Shown here: piece after piece, positions 26,478 to 36,096 of the stretch
Layout: each line of letters opens with the position of its first letter
How positions within the stretch are numbered: position 1 is the stretch's first letter
Origin: RPQJ01 sp046347155
Lineage (GTDB): Bacteria > Pseudomonadota > Gammaproteobacteria > Steroidobacterales > Steroidobacteraceae
Reading direction: 5' to 3'
Assembly (NCBI GenBank): GCA_046347155.1
Contig: JAXMGT010000002.1
Span: 372,001-436,000, forward strand
DNA length: 64,000 bases
Translations under genes and position numbers: made by a program
The notes under the pieces: model-generated
What the model was told of the DNA's origin: nothing
Database searches by the model: none
Seen by the model: the letters and a program-made list of their open reading frames with translations, nothing else

Positions 26478-27581
26478 TCAGGCGCCGGTGCGGGCGTCGT
26501 CGGACTCGTTACGGGTGGCGTGCGGCTTGACGCGCGCCTGTCGCAGGGCCGTGAGGCCCGCGTGCGCGGCGATGCCCACGCCGACGATCGTGGCGGCCGT
26601 GCCGCCCACCTTGTCGGCCGTCGCCTCGATGCCGACCTGCGGGAACGTCTCGAGCCGCTGGTAGAAGGGCCCGTTGTCCCAGAAGTCCGGCTCCGAGCAG
26701 CCGATGCAGCCGTGGCCCGAGCCGATCGGGAACGAGACGGCCTCGTTCCAGCGCACGGTCGAGCAGGCGTTGTAGGTCGTGGGTCCCCGGCAGCCGAGCT
26801 TGTACAGGCAGTAGCCCATCCGCGCGCCCGCGTCGTCGAACGTCTCGGCGAACTGGCCGGCGTCGAAGTGCGGCCGGCGGTAGCACTTGTCGTGGATGCG
26901 CTGGCTGTAGAACATCAGCGGCCGGCCCTGGCGGTCGAGTTCCGGCAGCTGGCCGAAGGTCAGGTAGTACGTGATCACGCCGGTCATCACCTCGGCGATC
27001 GGCGGGCAGCCGGGCACCTTCACGATCGGCTTGTCGGTGATCACCTTGTGGATCGGCGTCGCCTGCGTCGGGTTCGGCTTCGCAGCCTGCACGCAGCCCC
27101 AGGAGGCGCACGAGCCCCAGGCGATCACGGCGGCCGAGTCGGCGGCCACTTCCTTCAGCCTTTCGACGAACGGGCGGCCCGTCGGGATGCAGAACATCCC
27201 GTCGTCACCGAGCGGCGGGTTGCCCTCGACGGCCAGGATGAACTGGCCCTTGTATTCCTTGCGGATGTCCTCGATGCACTGCTCGGCCTGGTAGCCGGCG
27301 GCGGCCATGATCGTGTCGTCGTAGTCGAGCGAGATCATCGACAGGATCACGTCCTTCGCGAGCGGGTGCGCCGAGCGGATGAAGCTCTCGGTGCAGCACG
27401 TGCACTCGAGGCCGTGCATCCAGATCACCGGCACGCGCGGCTTGGTCTCGAGCGCGTGCGCGATGCGCGGCGCGAAGGCCGGTGCGAGCCCCATCGAGGC
27501 CGCCGTCAACGAGCAGAATTTCATGAAGCTCCGCCGGGATATTCCCTGGCGGCGGATCAGGTCGTAGAAGGTCTCTCGCAT
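26478..27581 (-). CDS. hupS: [NiFe]-hydrogenase small subunit, oxygen-tolerant (group 1d) type
   Basis: A 367-residue small subunit with a twin-arginine signal (RRSFMK at 16-21), cleavage near AHA-LETKPR. In mature numbering the proximal-cluster cysteines fall at 17, 19, 20, 115 and 120 (ECTCCTES; GSCASWGCVQAAKPNP), where the extra Cys19 and Cys120 define the [4Fe-3S] cluster of oxygen-tolerant enzymes such as E. coli Hyd-1. The medial and distal cluster ligands (HDKCYRRPHFD, CLYKLGCRGP, CIGCSEPDFW) are present. A C-terminal hydrophobic helix (GTAATIVGVGIAAHAGL) anchors it to the membrane. I chose the start at 27581 for the signal motif and a GGGAG 7 bases upstream. It is the first gene of the operon. 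Confidence 0.96.
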   Translation of the reverse strand: MRETFYDLIRRQGISRRSFMKFCSLTAASMGLAPAFAPRIAHALETKPRVPVIWMHGLECTCCTESFIRSAHPLAKDVILSMISLDYDDTIMAAAGYQAEQCIEDIRKEYKGQFILAVEGNPPLGDDGMFCIPTGRPFVERLKEVAADSAAVIAWGSCASWGCVQAAKPNPTQATPIHKVITDKPIVKVPGCPPIAEVMTGVITYYLTFGQLPELDRQGRPLMFYSQRIHDKCYRRPHFDAGQFAETFDDAGARMGYCLYKLGCRGPTTYNACSTVRWNEAVSFPIGSGHGCIGCSEPDFWDNGPFYQRLETFPQVGIEATADKVGGTAATIVGVGIAAHAGLTALRQARVKPHATRNESDDARTGA

Positions 27582-27839
27582 GCTCGCGCTCCCAGTGCTT
27601 GTTGGTCTGGTCAGCGGAGCCCCGGAACGATGTCCGTCGGCATTCCGCTGGCACCTTGCCCCGGGTTGCGCGCCGCGCAGGGCGACGCCGCCCGGCCTCT
27701 TTAAGACATGCGGATGCTCCAACTTGGGGCGGCCAGCGGTCAGTCGTAAATCTACTTAACGGACGCTGTGTTCGCGCGTGACGCGGCGCAGCAGAAATGC
27801 CGCCCGGCGTGCGTGGCGGTTCGTTCCGGGCGTCCCGGG
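27582..27839 (-). promoter_or_regulatory. upstream region of the hydrogenase operon
   Basis: A 258-bp non-coding stretch between hupS and the end of the glutaredoxin gene, both minus strand; it should contain the hydrogenase promoter. It has an A/T-rich patch (27747-27760, gtaaatctacttaa) unusual for this genome. I could not define a sigma-70 or sigma-54 promoter with confidence. Confidence 0.4.
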
Positions 27840-28610
27840 TCAGCCGGGTGTGTTTTCGGCGTCCCAGACGCCCTGGGGCAGCGGCAGGCCGTCGAGCAGC
27901 GCCGGCGCGAGGCCGGGGTGCGGTTCGGCGCCGCGAAGCAGCAGCAGCGCCTCGAGCTGCCTCGCGTGCTGCGCGACGTGCCAGGTCGTCCGCTCGAGCA
28001 CCGAGTGCAGCGAGCGCCGGCCGTAGTAGGTATCGACCGCGTCGGGCAGTCGGGTGCGGCTTCCGAGCCACCAGGCGGACACCGCGCGCGAGGCGCTCGC
28101 GATGTGCCCGGACACGGCCGCGGCGCTGTCCACGCCCCCGGGCGGCTTGCGTTCGAAGTGCTCGAACGTCAGCCGGCCGCCGGCCGCGGCGTCGAGGAAT
28201 CCGGCCGCCACCTGCGAGACGTGGTACGCGAGGTCGAGGTGCGTGCGGCGGCGGCCGGGCAGCGACGCGTGCAGTGCCTCGGCCGGGATCTGCGCCGCGA
28301 GGTGGGCCGCCGTGTCGAGCAGCGCGATGAGCCGCGCGACGAGCACGGGCACCTCGAGCCGTGCCCGTCCGACCTCGACGCCCACGAAGTGCGCGACCTC
28401 GTCGAGGTCCTGGCCGAGCACGAACTCGCGCCCGCGTGCCACGACCGGCACCGCGCGCACGCCGAGCGCGGCAAGCTCGCCGGCGGCCTCCGGGTGCTCC
28501 CGCACGTTGATCGAGTCGTACGGGATCCCGGCGCCGGACAGGAATTCCTTCACCCGCAGGCAGCTCGTGCAGCCCGGCTGCCAGTAGACGCGGTAGCGCG
28601 GCGTGGCCAT
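27840..28610 (-). CDS. glutaredoxin-DinB-like fusion protein
   Basis: A 256-residue protein whose first ~80 residues are a glutaredoxin (YRVYWQPGCTSCLRVKEFL with active-site CTSC, and VRAVPVV with the cis-Pro). The rest is helical and resembles a DinB/YfiT four-helix domain: HLDLAYHVSQVAAGFLDA, then ERTTWHVAQHARQLEALL, whose His residues could bind a metal or thiol. Such fusions occur in Proteobacteria; a role in thiol-dependent redox or detoxification is likely but unproven. It lies 10 bases after the patatin stop... read the other way, the patatin gene is upstream and its stop is 10 bases from this start region on the same strand. Confidence 0.82.
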   Translation of the reverse strand: MATPRYRVYWQPGCTSCLRVKEFLSGAGIPYDSINVREHPEAAGELAALGVRAVPVVARGREFVLGQDLDEVAHFVGVEVGRARLEVPVLVARLIALLDTAAHLAAQIPAEALHASLPGRRRTHLDLAYHVSQVAAGFLDAAAGGRLTFEHFERKPPGGVDSAAAVSGHIASASRAVSAWWLGSRTRLPDAVDTYYGRRSLHSVLERTTWHVAQHARQLEALLLLRGAEPHPGLAPALLDGLPLPQGVWDAENTPG

Positions 28611-28620
28611 CGTCCGCGAC

Positions 28621-30981
28621 TCAGCGGAAGATCCCGCGCTCGAGGATCGTGCCCTGGCCGATCGGCCGCCCCACGGCGATCCACAGGCTCCAGGTGTTCA
28701 GCGAGGTTGCGCCGACGCCGAGCGTGAGCGGCCCGACCATCGTGCGTCCGGTGAGCGACAGCGAGCCGCCGTAGAGGGGCTTCAGGCCGCCCGGCGTGAG
28801 CCAGTCGTCGACCTCGCCGGTCTCGACCCGGGCGCCCAGGTAGAGCGCCTGCCCGCGGATGGACATGATGTCGGCGAGCTTCCACAGGTAGCTGCCGCTC
28901 GCGGTCCAGTACTCCGGCGTGCGCACCTGCCCGAGCTGCAGGCCCGGGAAGCTGCCGGGGCCGCCCAGCGTGAAATAGCGGTCGACGGGCAGGTCGGAAC
29001 CGAGGTTCGTGCCGCCGGCGGCCGTGAGCCAGACGATGTCGCCGCGGAACGGCACGGCGACCGCGACGCCGCCCTCGAGCGACTGCCAGTCGCGGTCGGC
29101 GCCGAGCGAGGTGTTGCTGTAGTTGTAGTCGAGTGCCGCGGCGACGCCCCGGGTCGGGTTGAACGCCGTGTCGCGGGTGTCCCAGATGAATTCGGAGCTG
29201 ATGCCGGCGTCCACCGTCGAGCCGTTCGGCAGCAGCTTGTCGCCCGTCTCGACCGACACGTTGCGGTTCGTGTAGGTGTAGCCGGCCCGCCACTGCGCCT
29301 TGTCGCCGAAGTTGATGCCGAGGTCCAGGTTGCCGCCGAGGTCGGAGAACATGTACTGGGCGATCCGGTCGTTGTCCTGGTACAGGTACTCCGTGTCGCG
29401 CGTCCACGCGATGCGCGGCTCGACGAAGAACGTCTGCGCCACGTCGAGCGGCTGGTACAGGCTCGTGGACAGCAGCGTGTCGTAGCCGACCTGCACCTCG
29501 TTGCGCCACTGCAGGCCGAGCGAATTGAGCCAGCGCCGTTCCTGCTTGAAGTACAGGATGAACCCGCTGTCGCCGCCGTCCGAGCCATAGAGCCCGAGGT
29601 CGAACTTCAGGTAGTTCGGGCCCCAGGACTTCTCCTTCGGCAGCCACGTGAGCACCGGGTTCGACGAGTTGCCGTCGAGCCGGTAGCCGACCGAGTCCAT
29701 GTCCTCGACGGCCGACATGTTGCGCGCCTGGTTGCTGATGCGCTTGTTGTCCACCGCGTCGCCCGGCTTGATGTCGCTCATCGTCGCGAGGTAGCCGGGG
29801 TTCACGTTCTCGAGTCCCTCGAATCGCACGTCGGCGACCCGCGCCTCGATTTCCTGGTTCTCGGTGACCTTCTGCCGCCAGGCGACGTACTCGGCCTCGG
29901 GCAGCGCGTACTGGCGCAGCTGGTCGGCGACGGCGCGCGCCGCCTGCTCGCCGAGCGGTATCGTCTCGGGCACGCGCTCGAAGTCGGCCGTGCCGATGTC
30001 GCCGACGTGCACGTCGATGCGGACGTCGCCGGGCTTCAGCGTCTGCAGCTGCAGCTCGACGTTCGCCTCGAGCATCACGTCCATCGCCCGCCCCGCGAGC
30101 TGCGTCGCGCTCTGCAGCTTGTCCGGCTCGGTCGGCTGCTTGACCAGGTTCACGGCGATCACGACGTCGGCGCAGAGGTTGCGCGCGACGTCGACCGGGA
30201 GGTTCCGGACCATGCCGCCGTCGTTCAGGATCCAGTCGTTCAAGCGCACCGGCTCGAAGGCGCCCGGGATCGCCATGCTGGCGCGCATCGCGGTCGCGAG
30301 GTCGCCGCTGCCGAGCACCACCATCTGCCCGGAGACCATGTCGGTCGCGACCGCGCGGTAGGGGATCGGCAGGTCGTCGAAATCCGAGACCCCACGGGCC
30401 TTCGCGACGTAGCTGCGCAGCAGGTCGTCGATGCCCGCGGTGCTGATGAGCCCGCCCGGCACCAGCACGCGCCCGTCGCGCAGGCCCATGTCGAGCGAGT
30501 TGCTGTAGGTGACGCCGGCGCGCTTCTGCTCGATCGGCTGGCGTTCGCGCAGGCCGACGCCGCCGACGACCTTCGGCCAGTCGATCCCGAGCAGGAACTT
30601 CTCGAGCCCCGCGGCCGGGATGCCCGACGCGTAGCCGCCGCCGACGAGCGAACCCATGCTGGTGCCCGCGATGCAGTCCACCGGCACGTGCAGCTCCTCG
30701 AGCACCTTCAGCACGCCGACGTGCGCGCCGCCCTTGGCGCCGCCGCCCGCGAGCACGAGCCCGATGCGCGGCCGGTGCGGCGCGGCGGCCGACGGCGGGG
30801 GCACGGTCGTCGCGGGCGTCGCGTCGATCGCGCCCGTTGCCGGCGCCGTCACCGGCACGGTGTGCACCGCCGCCGGCGCGGCGGGATCCACCGTCGCCGC
30901 GGGTGCCGGGGTCGCGCCGGCGGCGAGCGTGGCGAGCAGGGCGCCGAGCGCGATCGATATCCGGGGTGCGTGCTGCATCAT
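28621..30981 (-). CDS. patatin-like phospholipase with outer-membrane barrel (type Vd secretion-like)
   Basis: A 786-residue protein: signal peptide (IALGALLATLAAGATPAPA), an Ala/Pro/Thr linker, a patatin domain with oxyanion motif GLVLAGGGAKGGAHVGVL, nucleophile GTSMGSL and catalytic Asp in LNDGGMVRN, then a POTRA-like segment (VRFEGLENVNPGYLATM) and a C-terminal barrel of the surface-antigen type ending LERGIFR. This order matches PlpD of Pseudomonas, a type Vd autotransporter lipase. It sits 1 base after the acetyltransferase stop on the same strand. Confidence 0.92.
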   Translation of the reverse strand: MMQHAPRISIALGALLATLAAGATPAPAATVDPAAPAAVHTVPVTAPATGAIDATPATTVPPPSAAAPHRPRIGLVLAGGGAKGGAHVGVLKVLEELHVPVDCIAGTSMGSLVGGGYASGIPAAGLEKFLLGIDWPKVVGGVGLRERQPIEQKRAGVTYSNSLDMGLRDGRVLVPGGLISTAGIDDLLRSYVAKARGVSDFDDLPIPYRAVATDMVSGQMVVLGSGDLATAMRASMAIPGAFEPVRLNDWILNDGGMVRNLPVDVARNLCADVVIAVNLVKQPTEPDKLQSATQLAGRAMDVMLEANVELQLQTLKPGDVRIDVHVGDIGTADFERVPETIPLGEQAARAVADQLRQYALPEAEYVAWRQKVTENQEIEARVADVRFEGLENVNPGYLATMSDIKPGDAVDNKRISNQARNMSAVEDMDSVGYRLDGNSSNPVLTWLPKEKSWGPNYLKFDLGLYGSDGGDSGFILYFKQERRWLNSLGLQWRNEVQVGYDTLLSTSLYQPLDVAQTFFVEPRIAWTRDTEYLYQDNDRIAQYMFSDLGGNLDLGINFGDKAQWRAGYTYTNRNVSVETGDKLLPNGSTVDAGISSEFIWDTRDTAFNPTRGVAAALDYNYSNTSLGADRDWQSLEGGVAVAVPFRGDIVWLTAAGGTNLGSDLPVDRYFTLGGPGSFPGLQLGQVRTPEYWTASGSYLWKLADIMSIRGQALYLGARVETGEVDDWLTPGGLKPLYGGSLSLTGRTMVGPLTLGVGATSLNTWSLWIAVGRPIGQGTILERGIFR

Positions 30982-30982
30982 C

Positions 30983-31690
<708 letters not shown>

Positions 31691-31693
31691 GTT

Positions 31694-33493
31694 TCAGGCC
31701 GCCGTGTCGGCGGCGCCGGCCGCATCGGCGAACTGCAGCGCCGCGAGCCGCGCGTAGAGGTCCGAGTCGCGCAGCAGCTCGGCGTGGCGCCCCTGCGCGA
31801 CGATCCGGCCGTGGTCCATCACGACGATCCGGTCGGCGCCGAGCACCGTCGCGAGCCGGTGCGCGATCACGATCGTCGTTCGCCCGCGCATCAGCCGCTC
31901 GAGCGCACCCTGCACCAGCCGTTCGCTCTCCGCGTCGAGCGAACTCGTGGCCTCGTCGAGCAAAAGCACCGGTGGATCGCGCAGGATCGCCCGGGCGATC
32001 GCGATGCGCTGGCGCTGGCCGCCCGAGAGCCGCGTGCCGCGCTCGCCGAGGAACGTGTCGTAGCCCTGCGGCAGCGCGGCGATGAACTCGTGCGCGGCCG
32101 CGGCGCGCGCGGCGGCCTCGACCTCGGCGTCGGTCGCGTCCGCGCGCCCGTAGCGGATGTTCTCGCGGGCGCTCGCCGCGAAGAGGACCGTGTCCTGCGG
32201 CACGAGCCCGATCCGGTCGCGCACGGCCGCGGGGTCAGCGCTCACGAGGTCGACGCCGTCCATCAGCACGCGCCCCTCGGTCGGGTCGTAGAAGCGCAGC
32301 AGCAGCTGGAACGTCGTGCTCTTGCCGGCGCCGGACGGGCCGACGAACGCGACGGTCTCGCCCGGGCGGATCTCGAGGTCGAAGCCGTCGAGCGCGGCGC
32401 TCTCGGGCCGGGACGGATAGCGGAACGTCACCCGCTCGTAGCGGATCGCACCGCGACCGGGCACGGGCAGGGGCGCCGGGTGCGCCGGAGGGCGGATCAC
32501 CGGTTCGGACCGCTCGAGCTCGACGAGCCGCTCCATCGCGCCGGCCCCGCGCTGCACCTCGCCCCACATCTCCGAGAGCGAGGCCGCCGCCACCGCGACG
32601 TAGACCGCGTACAGCAGGAACTGCCCGAGCTGCCCGCCGCTCATCTCGCCGCGCACGACCGCGTGCGCGCCCATCCACAGCACGAACGTGATCGCGCCGA
32701 ACACCAGCATCGTCGCGAGCGCCGTCAGCGTCGAACGCGTCTTCGTCCGGCGCACGGCCGCCCGGAACGAGTCCTCGACGGCGGCGTCGTAGCGACTCGC
32801 GTTCAGGTCCTCGAGCGTGAACGCCTGCACCGTGTGGATCGCGTTCAGCGTCTCGTCGGCGATGCCGCTCGTGTCGGCGATCCGGTCCTGCGAGGTCCGC
32901 GACTGGCGGCGCACGCGGCGGCCCAGCACGATCAGCGGCACGAGCACGATTGGCACCAGCACCAGGATCATCAGCGTGAGCCGGGCGCTCGTGACCGCGA
33001 GCATCACGAGGCTGCCGATCATCGAGATCGCCGAGCGCAGCGTGATCGACAGGTTGACGCCGGCGATCGACTGCACGAGCGTCGTGTCCGCGGTGAGCCG
33101 CGAGAGCACCTCGCCGGTGCGCGTCACCTCGAAGAACGCCGGGTCCATCCGGATCACCTTCCGGTACACGGCCTCGCGCAGGTCGGCGACCACGCGCTCG
33201 CCGAGCCAGGTGACCAGGTAGAAGCGCAGCGCCGCGAACACGCCGAACACGCCCGCCGCGGCCATGAATGCGACGAAGTAGCGGTTGATCGTGTCGGTGC
33301 TGCGCGAGGACAGCCCCTGGTCGATCAGGTGGCGAAGCGCGATCGGCAGCGCGAGCATCGCGGCGGCCGCGACCACGAGCGCCAGGAGCGCGAGCAGCAG
33401 CGTGCCCCGGTAGGGGCGCAGGTAGGGGACGAGGGCGCGCAGCGGTGCGAGCGAGCGGCTCGGCGGTCGGTCGGGGGCGGGGGCGTCGGCCAT
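31694..33493 (-). CDS. MsbA-type ABC exporter (fused membrane and ATPase domains)
   Basis: A 599-residue half-transporter. Residues ~25-320 form a six-helix ABC transporter membrane domain (YRGTLLLALLALVVAAAAMLALP; FGAITFVLWMGAHAV). The ATPase has Walker A GPSGAGKST, signature LSGGQRQRIAIARAI, Walker B VLLLDEATSSLD and the switch His in IAHRLAT. It would work as a homodimer exporting lipids, drugs or a precursor. The start is the ATG of MADAPAPDRP at 33493. Confidence 0.93.
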   Translation of the reverse strand: MADAPAPDRPPSRSLAPLRALVPYLRPYRGTLLLALLALVVAAAAMLALPIALRHLIDQGLSSRSTDTINRYFVAFMAAAGVFGVFAALRFYLVTWLGERVVADLREAVYRKVIRMDPAFFEVTRTGEVLSRLTADTTLVQSIAGVNLSITLRSAISMIGSLVMLAVTSARLTLMILVLVPIVLVPLIVLGRRVRRQSRTSQDRIADTSGIADETLNAIHTVQAFTLEDLNASRYDAAVEDSFRAAVRRTKTRSTLTALATMLVFGAITFVLWMGAHAVVRGEMSGGQLGQFLLYAVYVAVAAASLSEMWGEVQRGAGAMERLVELERSEPVIRPPAHPAPLPVPGRGAIRYERVTFRYPSRPESAALDGFDLEIRPGETVAFVGPSGAGKSTTFQLLLRFYDPTEGRVLMDGVDLVSADPAAVRDRIGLVPQDTVLFAASARENIRYGRADATDAEVEAAARAAAAHEFIAALPQGYDTFLGERGTRLSGGQRQRIAIARAILRDPPVLLLDEATSSLDAESERLVQGALERLMRGRTTIVIAHRLATVLGADRIVVMDHGRIVAQGRHAELLRDSDLYARLAALQFADAAGAADTAA

Positions 33494-33617
33494 GGGGCTC
33501 CGGGGGGTCTGCTGCCGGCACTGTAGCCGACCCGCGGCCGCGGCGACATCGGCCGGCCGCGGCATGGCGCGGCGGCGCGCGACCTGCCAAGATCGCCCAC
33601 CCCGCGCGGAGGCGAAC

Positions 33618-34505
33618 ATGTCGGCGATCCAGGCGAACGGCACCACCCTCGAGTACGAGTCGCTCGGCCCCGACGGCGCGCCGGCGATCCTGCTCGTCAT
33701 GGGGCTCGGGATGCAGCTCGTCGCCTGGCCGGACGCGTTCTGCGAGCGGCTCGTCGCGGGCGGCTACCGGGTGATCCGTTTCGACAATCGCGACTGCGGG
33801 CTCTCGCAGAAATTCGACCACCTCGGGCGCCCGAGGATCGGCCGGGCGGTGATGCGCGCGCTGCTGCACCTGCCGGTCCGCTCGCCGTACGCGCTCGACG
33901 ACATGGCGCGCGACTCGGTCGGCCTGCTCGATGCGCTCGGCATCCCCGCCGCGCACGTCGTCGGCGCATCGATGGGCGGGATGATCGGGCAGCTGATCGC
34001 CGCCGACCACCCGGAACGCACGCTGAGCTACACGCAGATCATGTCCACGACCGGCGCGCGCCGCCTGCGCCAGCCGTCGGCGCGGGTCCGTCGCGTGCTG
34101 CTCAGCCGGCCGGCGCAGCCCGCGACCGTCGACGAGCTGGTGGCACACTACGAACGGCTGTTCGCGATCATCGGCAGCCCGGACTACCCGACGCCGCCCG
34201 AGGAATTCCGCGTCCGGATCCGCCGCTCGATCGAGCGCAGCCACTACCCGGACGGCTTCCTCCGGCAGCTGAACGCGATCCTCGCCTCCGGCGACCGCAG
34301 CCCGGCGCTCGGCCGGATCCGCTGCCCGACGCTCGTGATCCACGGCAAGGCCGACCCGCTGGTGCCCGTCGAAGGCGGCATCGACACCGCGCGCAAGATC
34401 CGCGACGCGAAGCTCGCGCTGATCGACGGCTACGGCCACGACTTCCCGCCGCAGCTCGCCGGGCGGCTCGCGGACCTCGTGCTCGGGAACGCGGCCGGGG
34501 CCTGA
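33618..34505 (+). CDS. alpha/beta hydrolase
   Basis: A 295-residue alpha/beta hydrolase. Strand and nucleophile-elbow motifs are ILLVMGLGMQLVAWPD, IRFDNRDCGLS and VVGASMGGMIGQLIA (nucleophile Ser in GASMGG); the acid and His lie in LVIHGKADPLVP and DGYGHDFPP. It is in the group that includes haloalkane-type and aclacinomycin methylesterase-like hydrolases, with unknown substrate. GCGGAGGCGAAC precedes the ATG. It is divergent from the ABC exporter gene. Confidence 0.9.
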   Translation: MSAIQANGTTLEYESLGPDGAPAILLVMGLGMQLVAWPDAFCERLVAGGYRVIRFDNRDCGLSQKFDHLGRPRIGRAVMRALLHLPVRSPYALDDMARDSVGLLDALGIPAAHVVGASMGGMIGQLIAADHPERTLSYTQIMSTTGARRLRQPSARVRRVLLSRPAQPATVDELVAHYERLFAIIGSPDYPTPPEEFRVRIRRSIERSHYPDGFLRQLNAILASGDRSPALGRIRCPTLVIHGKADPLVPVEGGIDTARKIRDAKLALIDGYGHDFPPQLAGRLADLVLGNAAGA

Positions 34506-34557
34506 GCGTGCCCGGGCGGGCGCGGGGAACCCGGCCGGCGACCCACCCGCGGCCCCC

Positions 34558-34581
34558 CCGCCGGCCGCGCGGCGCCGGCGG
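34558..34581. terminator. GC hairpin after the hydrolase gene
   Basis: An 8-bp perfect stem (34558-34565 with 34574-34581) with an 8-base GC loop lies about 50 bases after the hydrolase stop and before the aldehyde dehydrogenase gene. No T run follows; a weak terminator or stabiliser at best. Confidence 0.35.
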
Positions 34582-34637
34582 TCCGGTCGGCTAAACTCAC
34601 CGGTCACGCCCCGAATTCCCGTCTCGAGGAGACCGCC

Positions 34638-36095
34638 ATGCGCGACGACCGCAAGTTCTACATCGACGGCCAGTGGGTCGACGCGGCGCAGCCGCAGACG
34701 CTCGACGTGGTGAACCCGGCGACCGGGGGCGTGGCCGGCGTGATCTCGCTCGGCAGCCGCGCCGACGTGGACCGGGCGGTCGCGGCCGCGCAGCGCGCGT
34801 TCGAGGCGTACTCGCGCACGACCCGCGAGGAGCGCGTCGCGCTGCTCGGCCGCATCGTCGAGGTCTACCAGAAGCGCATGGGCGACGTCGCGCAGGCGAT
34901 CAGCGAGGAGATGGGCGCGCCGCTCGCGAACGTCTCGCTGCCGATGCAGGGCCCGGCCGGCCTCGGCCACTTCATGGTCGCGCTCAACGTGCTGAAGGAA
35001 TTCCGGTTCGAGCGGATGCTCGGCTCGACGAAGGTCGTGCGCGAGCCGGTCGGCGTCTGCGGTCTCATCACGCCGTGGAACTGGCCCGCGAACCAGATCG
35101 CCTGCAAGGTCGCGCCGGCGCTCGCGGCGGGCTGCACGATGGTGCTGAAGCCTTCAGAGATCGCGCCGCTCTCCGCGCACGTGATCACCGAGATCCTGCA
35201 CGAGGCCGGCGTGCCGGCCGGCGTGTTCAACCTCGTGGACGGCGACGGCCCGACCGTCGGCGCCGCGATCGCCGCGCACCCGGGCATCGACATGGTCTCG
35301 TTCACGGGCTCGACGCGCGCCGGCATCCTGGTCGACAAGGCCGCGGCGGACACCGTGAAGAAGGTGGCGCTCGAACTCGGCGGCAAGTCGCCGAACGTGA
35401 TCCTCGAGGGCGCACCGCTCGAGCACGCGATCGCGCACGGCGTGCTCGTGATGATGAACAACACCGGGCAGAGCTGTAACGCGCCCTCGCGCATGCTCGT
35501 GCCGCGCCGCCACCTCGCTCAGGTCGAGGCGATCGCCGCGGCCGCGGCCGCGACGGTCGTCACGGGCGACCCGGCCGACGCGAAGACGACGATGGGCCCG
35601 CAGGCGAGCGAGGCGCAGTGGCGGCGGGTGCAGTCGCTGATCGAGCAGGGCGTCCGCGAGGGCGCGAAGCTCGTGTGCGGCGGCCCGGGCCGGCCGGACG
35701 GGCTCGCCCGCGGCTACTACACGCGGCCGACCGTGTTCAGCAACGTCACGAACCAGATGACGATCGCCCGCGAGGAGATCTTCGGGCCGGTGCTCTGCAT
35801 CCTGCCCTACGACACCGAGGAAGAGGCGATCCGGATCGCGAACGACACGCCGTACGGCCTCTCGGCCTACGTCTGGGGCGAGTCGCTCGAGCACGCCTCG
35901 CGGGTCGGGTCGCGGCTGCGCGCCGGCAACGTGCACCTGAACGGCGCCGCGCTCGACATGTGCGGCTCGTTCGGCGGCTACAAGCAGTCCGGCCTCGGCC
36001 GCGAGTGGGGCGAGTTCGGCTTCGAGGAGTTCCTCGAGGTGAAGTCGGTGTTCGGCGCCGACCCGAACGCGAAGACGGGCAGCGGGCTCTTCTGA
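34638..36095 (+). CDS. NAD(P)+-dependent aldehyde dehydrogenase
   Basis: A 485-residue aldehyde dehydrogenase with all usual marks: YIDGQWVDAAQPQTLDVVNPATG at the start, TPWNWPANQIACKVAPALAAG, the NAD motif FTGSTRAG, catalytic Glu in LELGGKSPN, catalytic Cys in NNTGQSCNAPSRM and EEIFGPVLCILPYD. It oxidises an aldehyde to the acid; the substrate cannot be read from the sequence. TCGAGGAGACCGCC precedes the ATG. It is convergent with the phospholipase D gene, with a single base between the stops. Confidence 0.94.
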   Translation: MRDDRKFYIDGQWVDAAQPQTLDVVNPATGGVAGVISLGSRADVDRAVAAAQRAFEAYSRTTREERVALLGRIVEVYQKRMGDVAQAISEEMGAPLANVSLPMQGPAGLGHFMVALNVLKEFRFERMLGSTKVVREPVGVCGLITPWNWPANQIACKVAPALAAGCTMVLKPSEIAPLSAHVITEILHEAGVPAGVFNLVDGDGPTVGAAIAAHPGIDMVSFTGSTRAGILVDKAAADTVKKVALELGGKSPNVILEGAPLEHAIAHGVLVMMNNTGQSCNAPSRMLVPRRHLAQVEAIAAAAAATVVTGDPADAKTTMGPQASEAQWRRVQSLIEQGVREGAKLVCGGPGRPDGLARGYYTRPTVFSNVTNQMTIAREEIFGPVLCILPYDTEEEAIRIANDTPYGLSAYVWGESLEHASRVGSRLRAGNVHLNGAALDMCGSFGGYKQSGLGREWGEFGFEEFLEVKSVFGADPNAKTGSGLF

Positions 36096-36096
36096 C

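Noticed and set aside
27649..27659. TGGCAC...TTGC resembling a sigma-54 promoter near hupS
   Set aside because: The GG-to-GC spacing is too short and it reads on the plus strand, away from hupS.
23451..27704. Very long plus-strand open frame across the hydrogenase operon
   Set aside because: It is the shadow of the minus-strand hup genes in high-GC DNA; its protein is Arg/Val/His-rich low complexity and the minus strand carries clear catalytic motifs.
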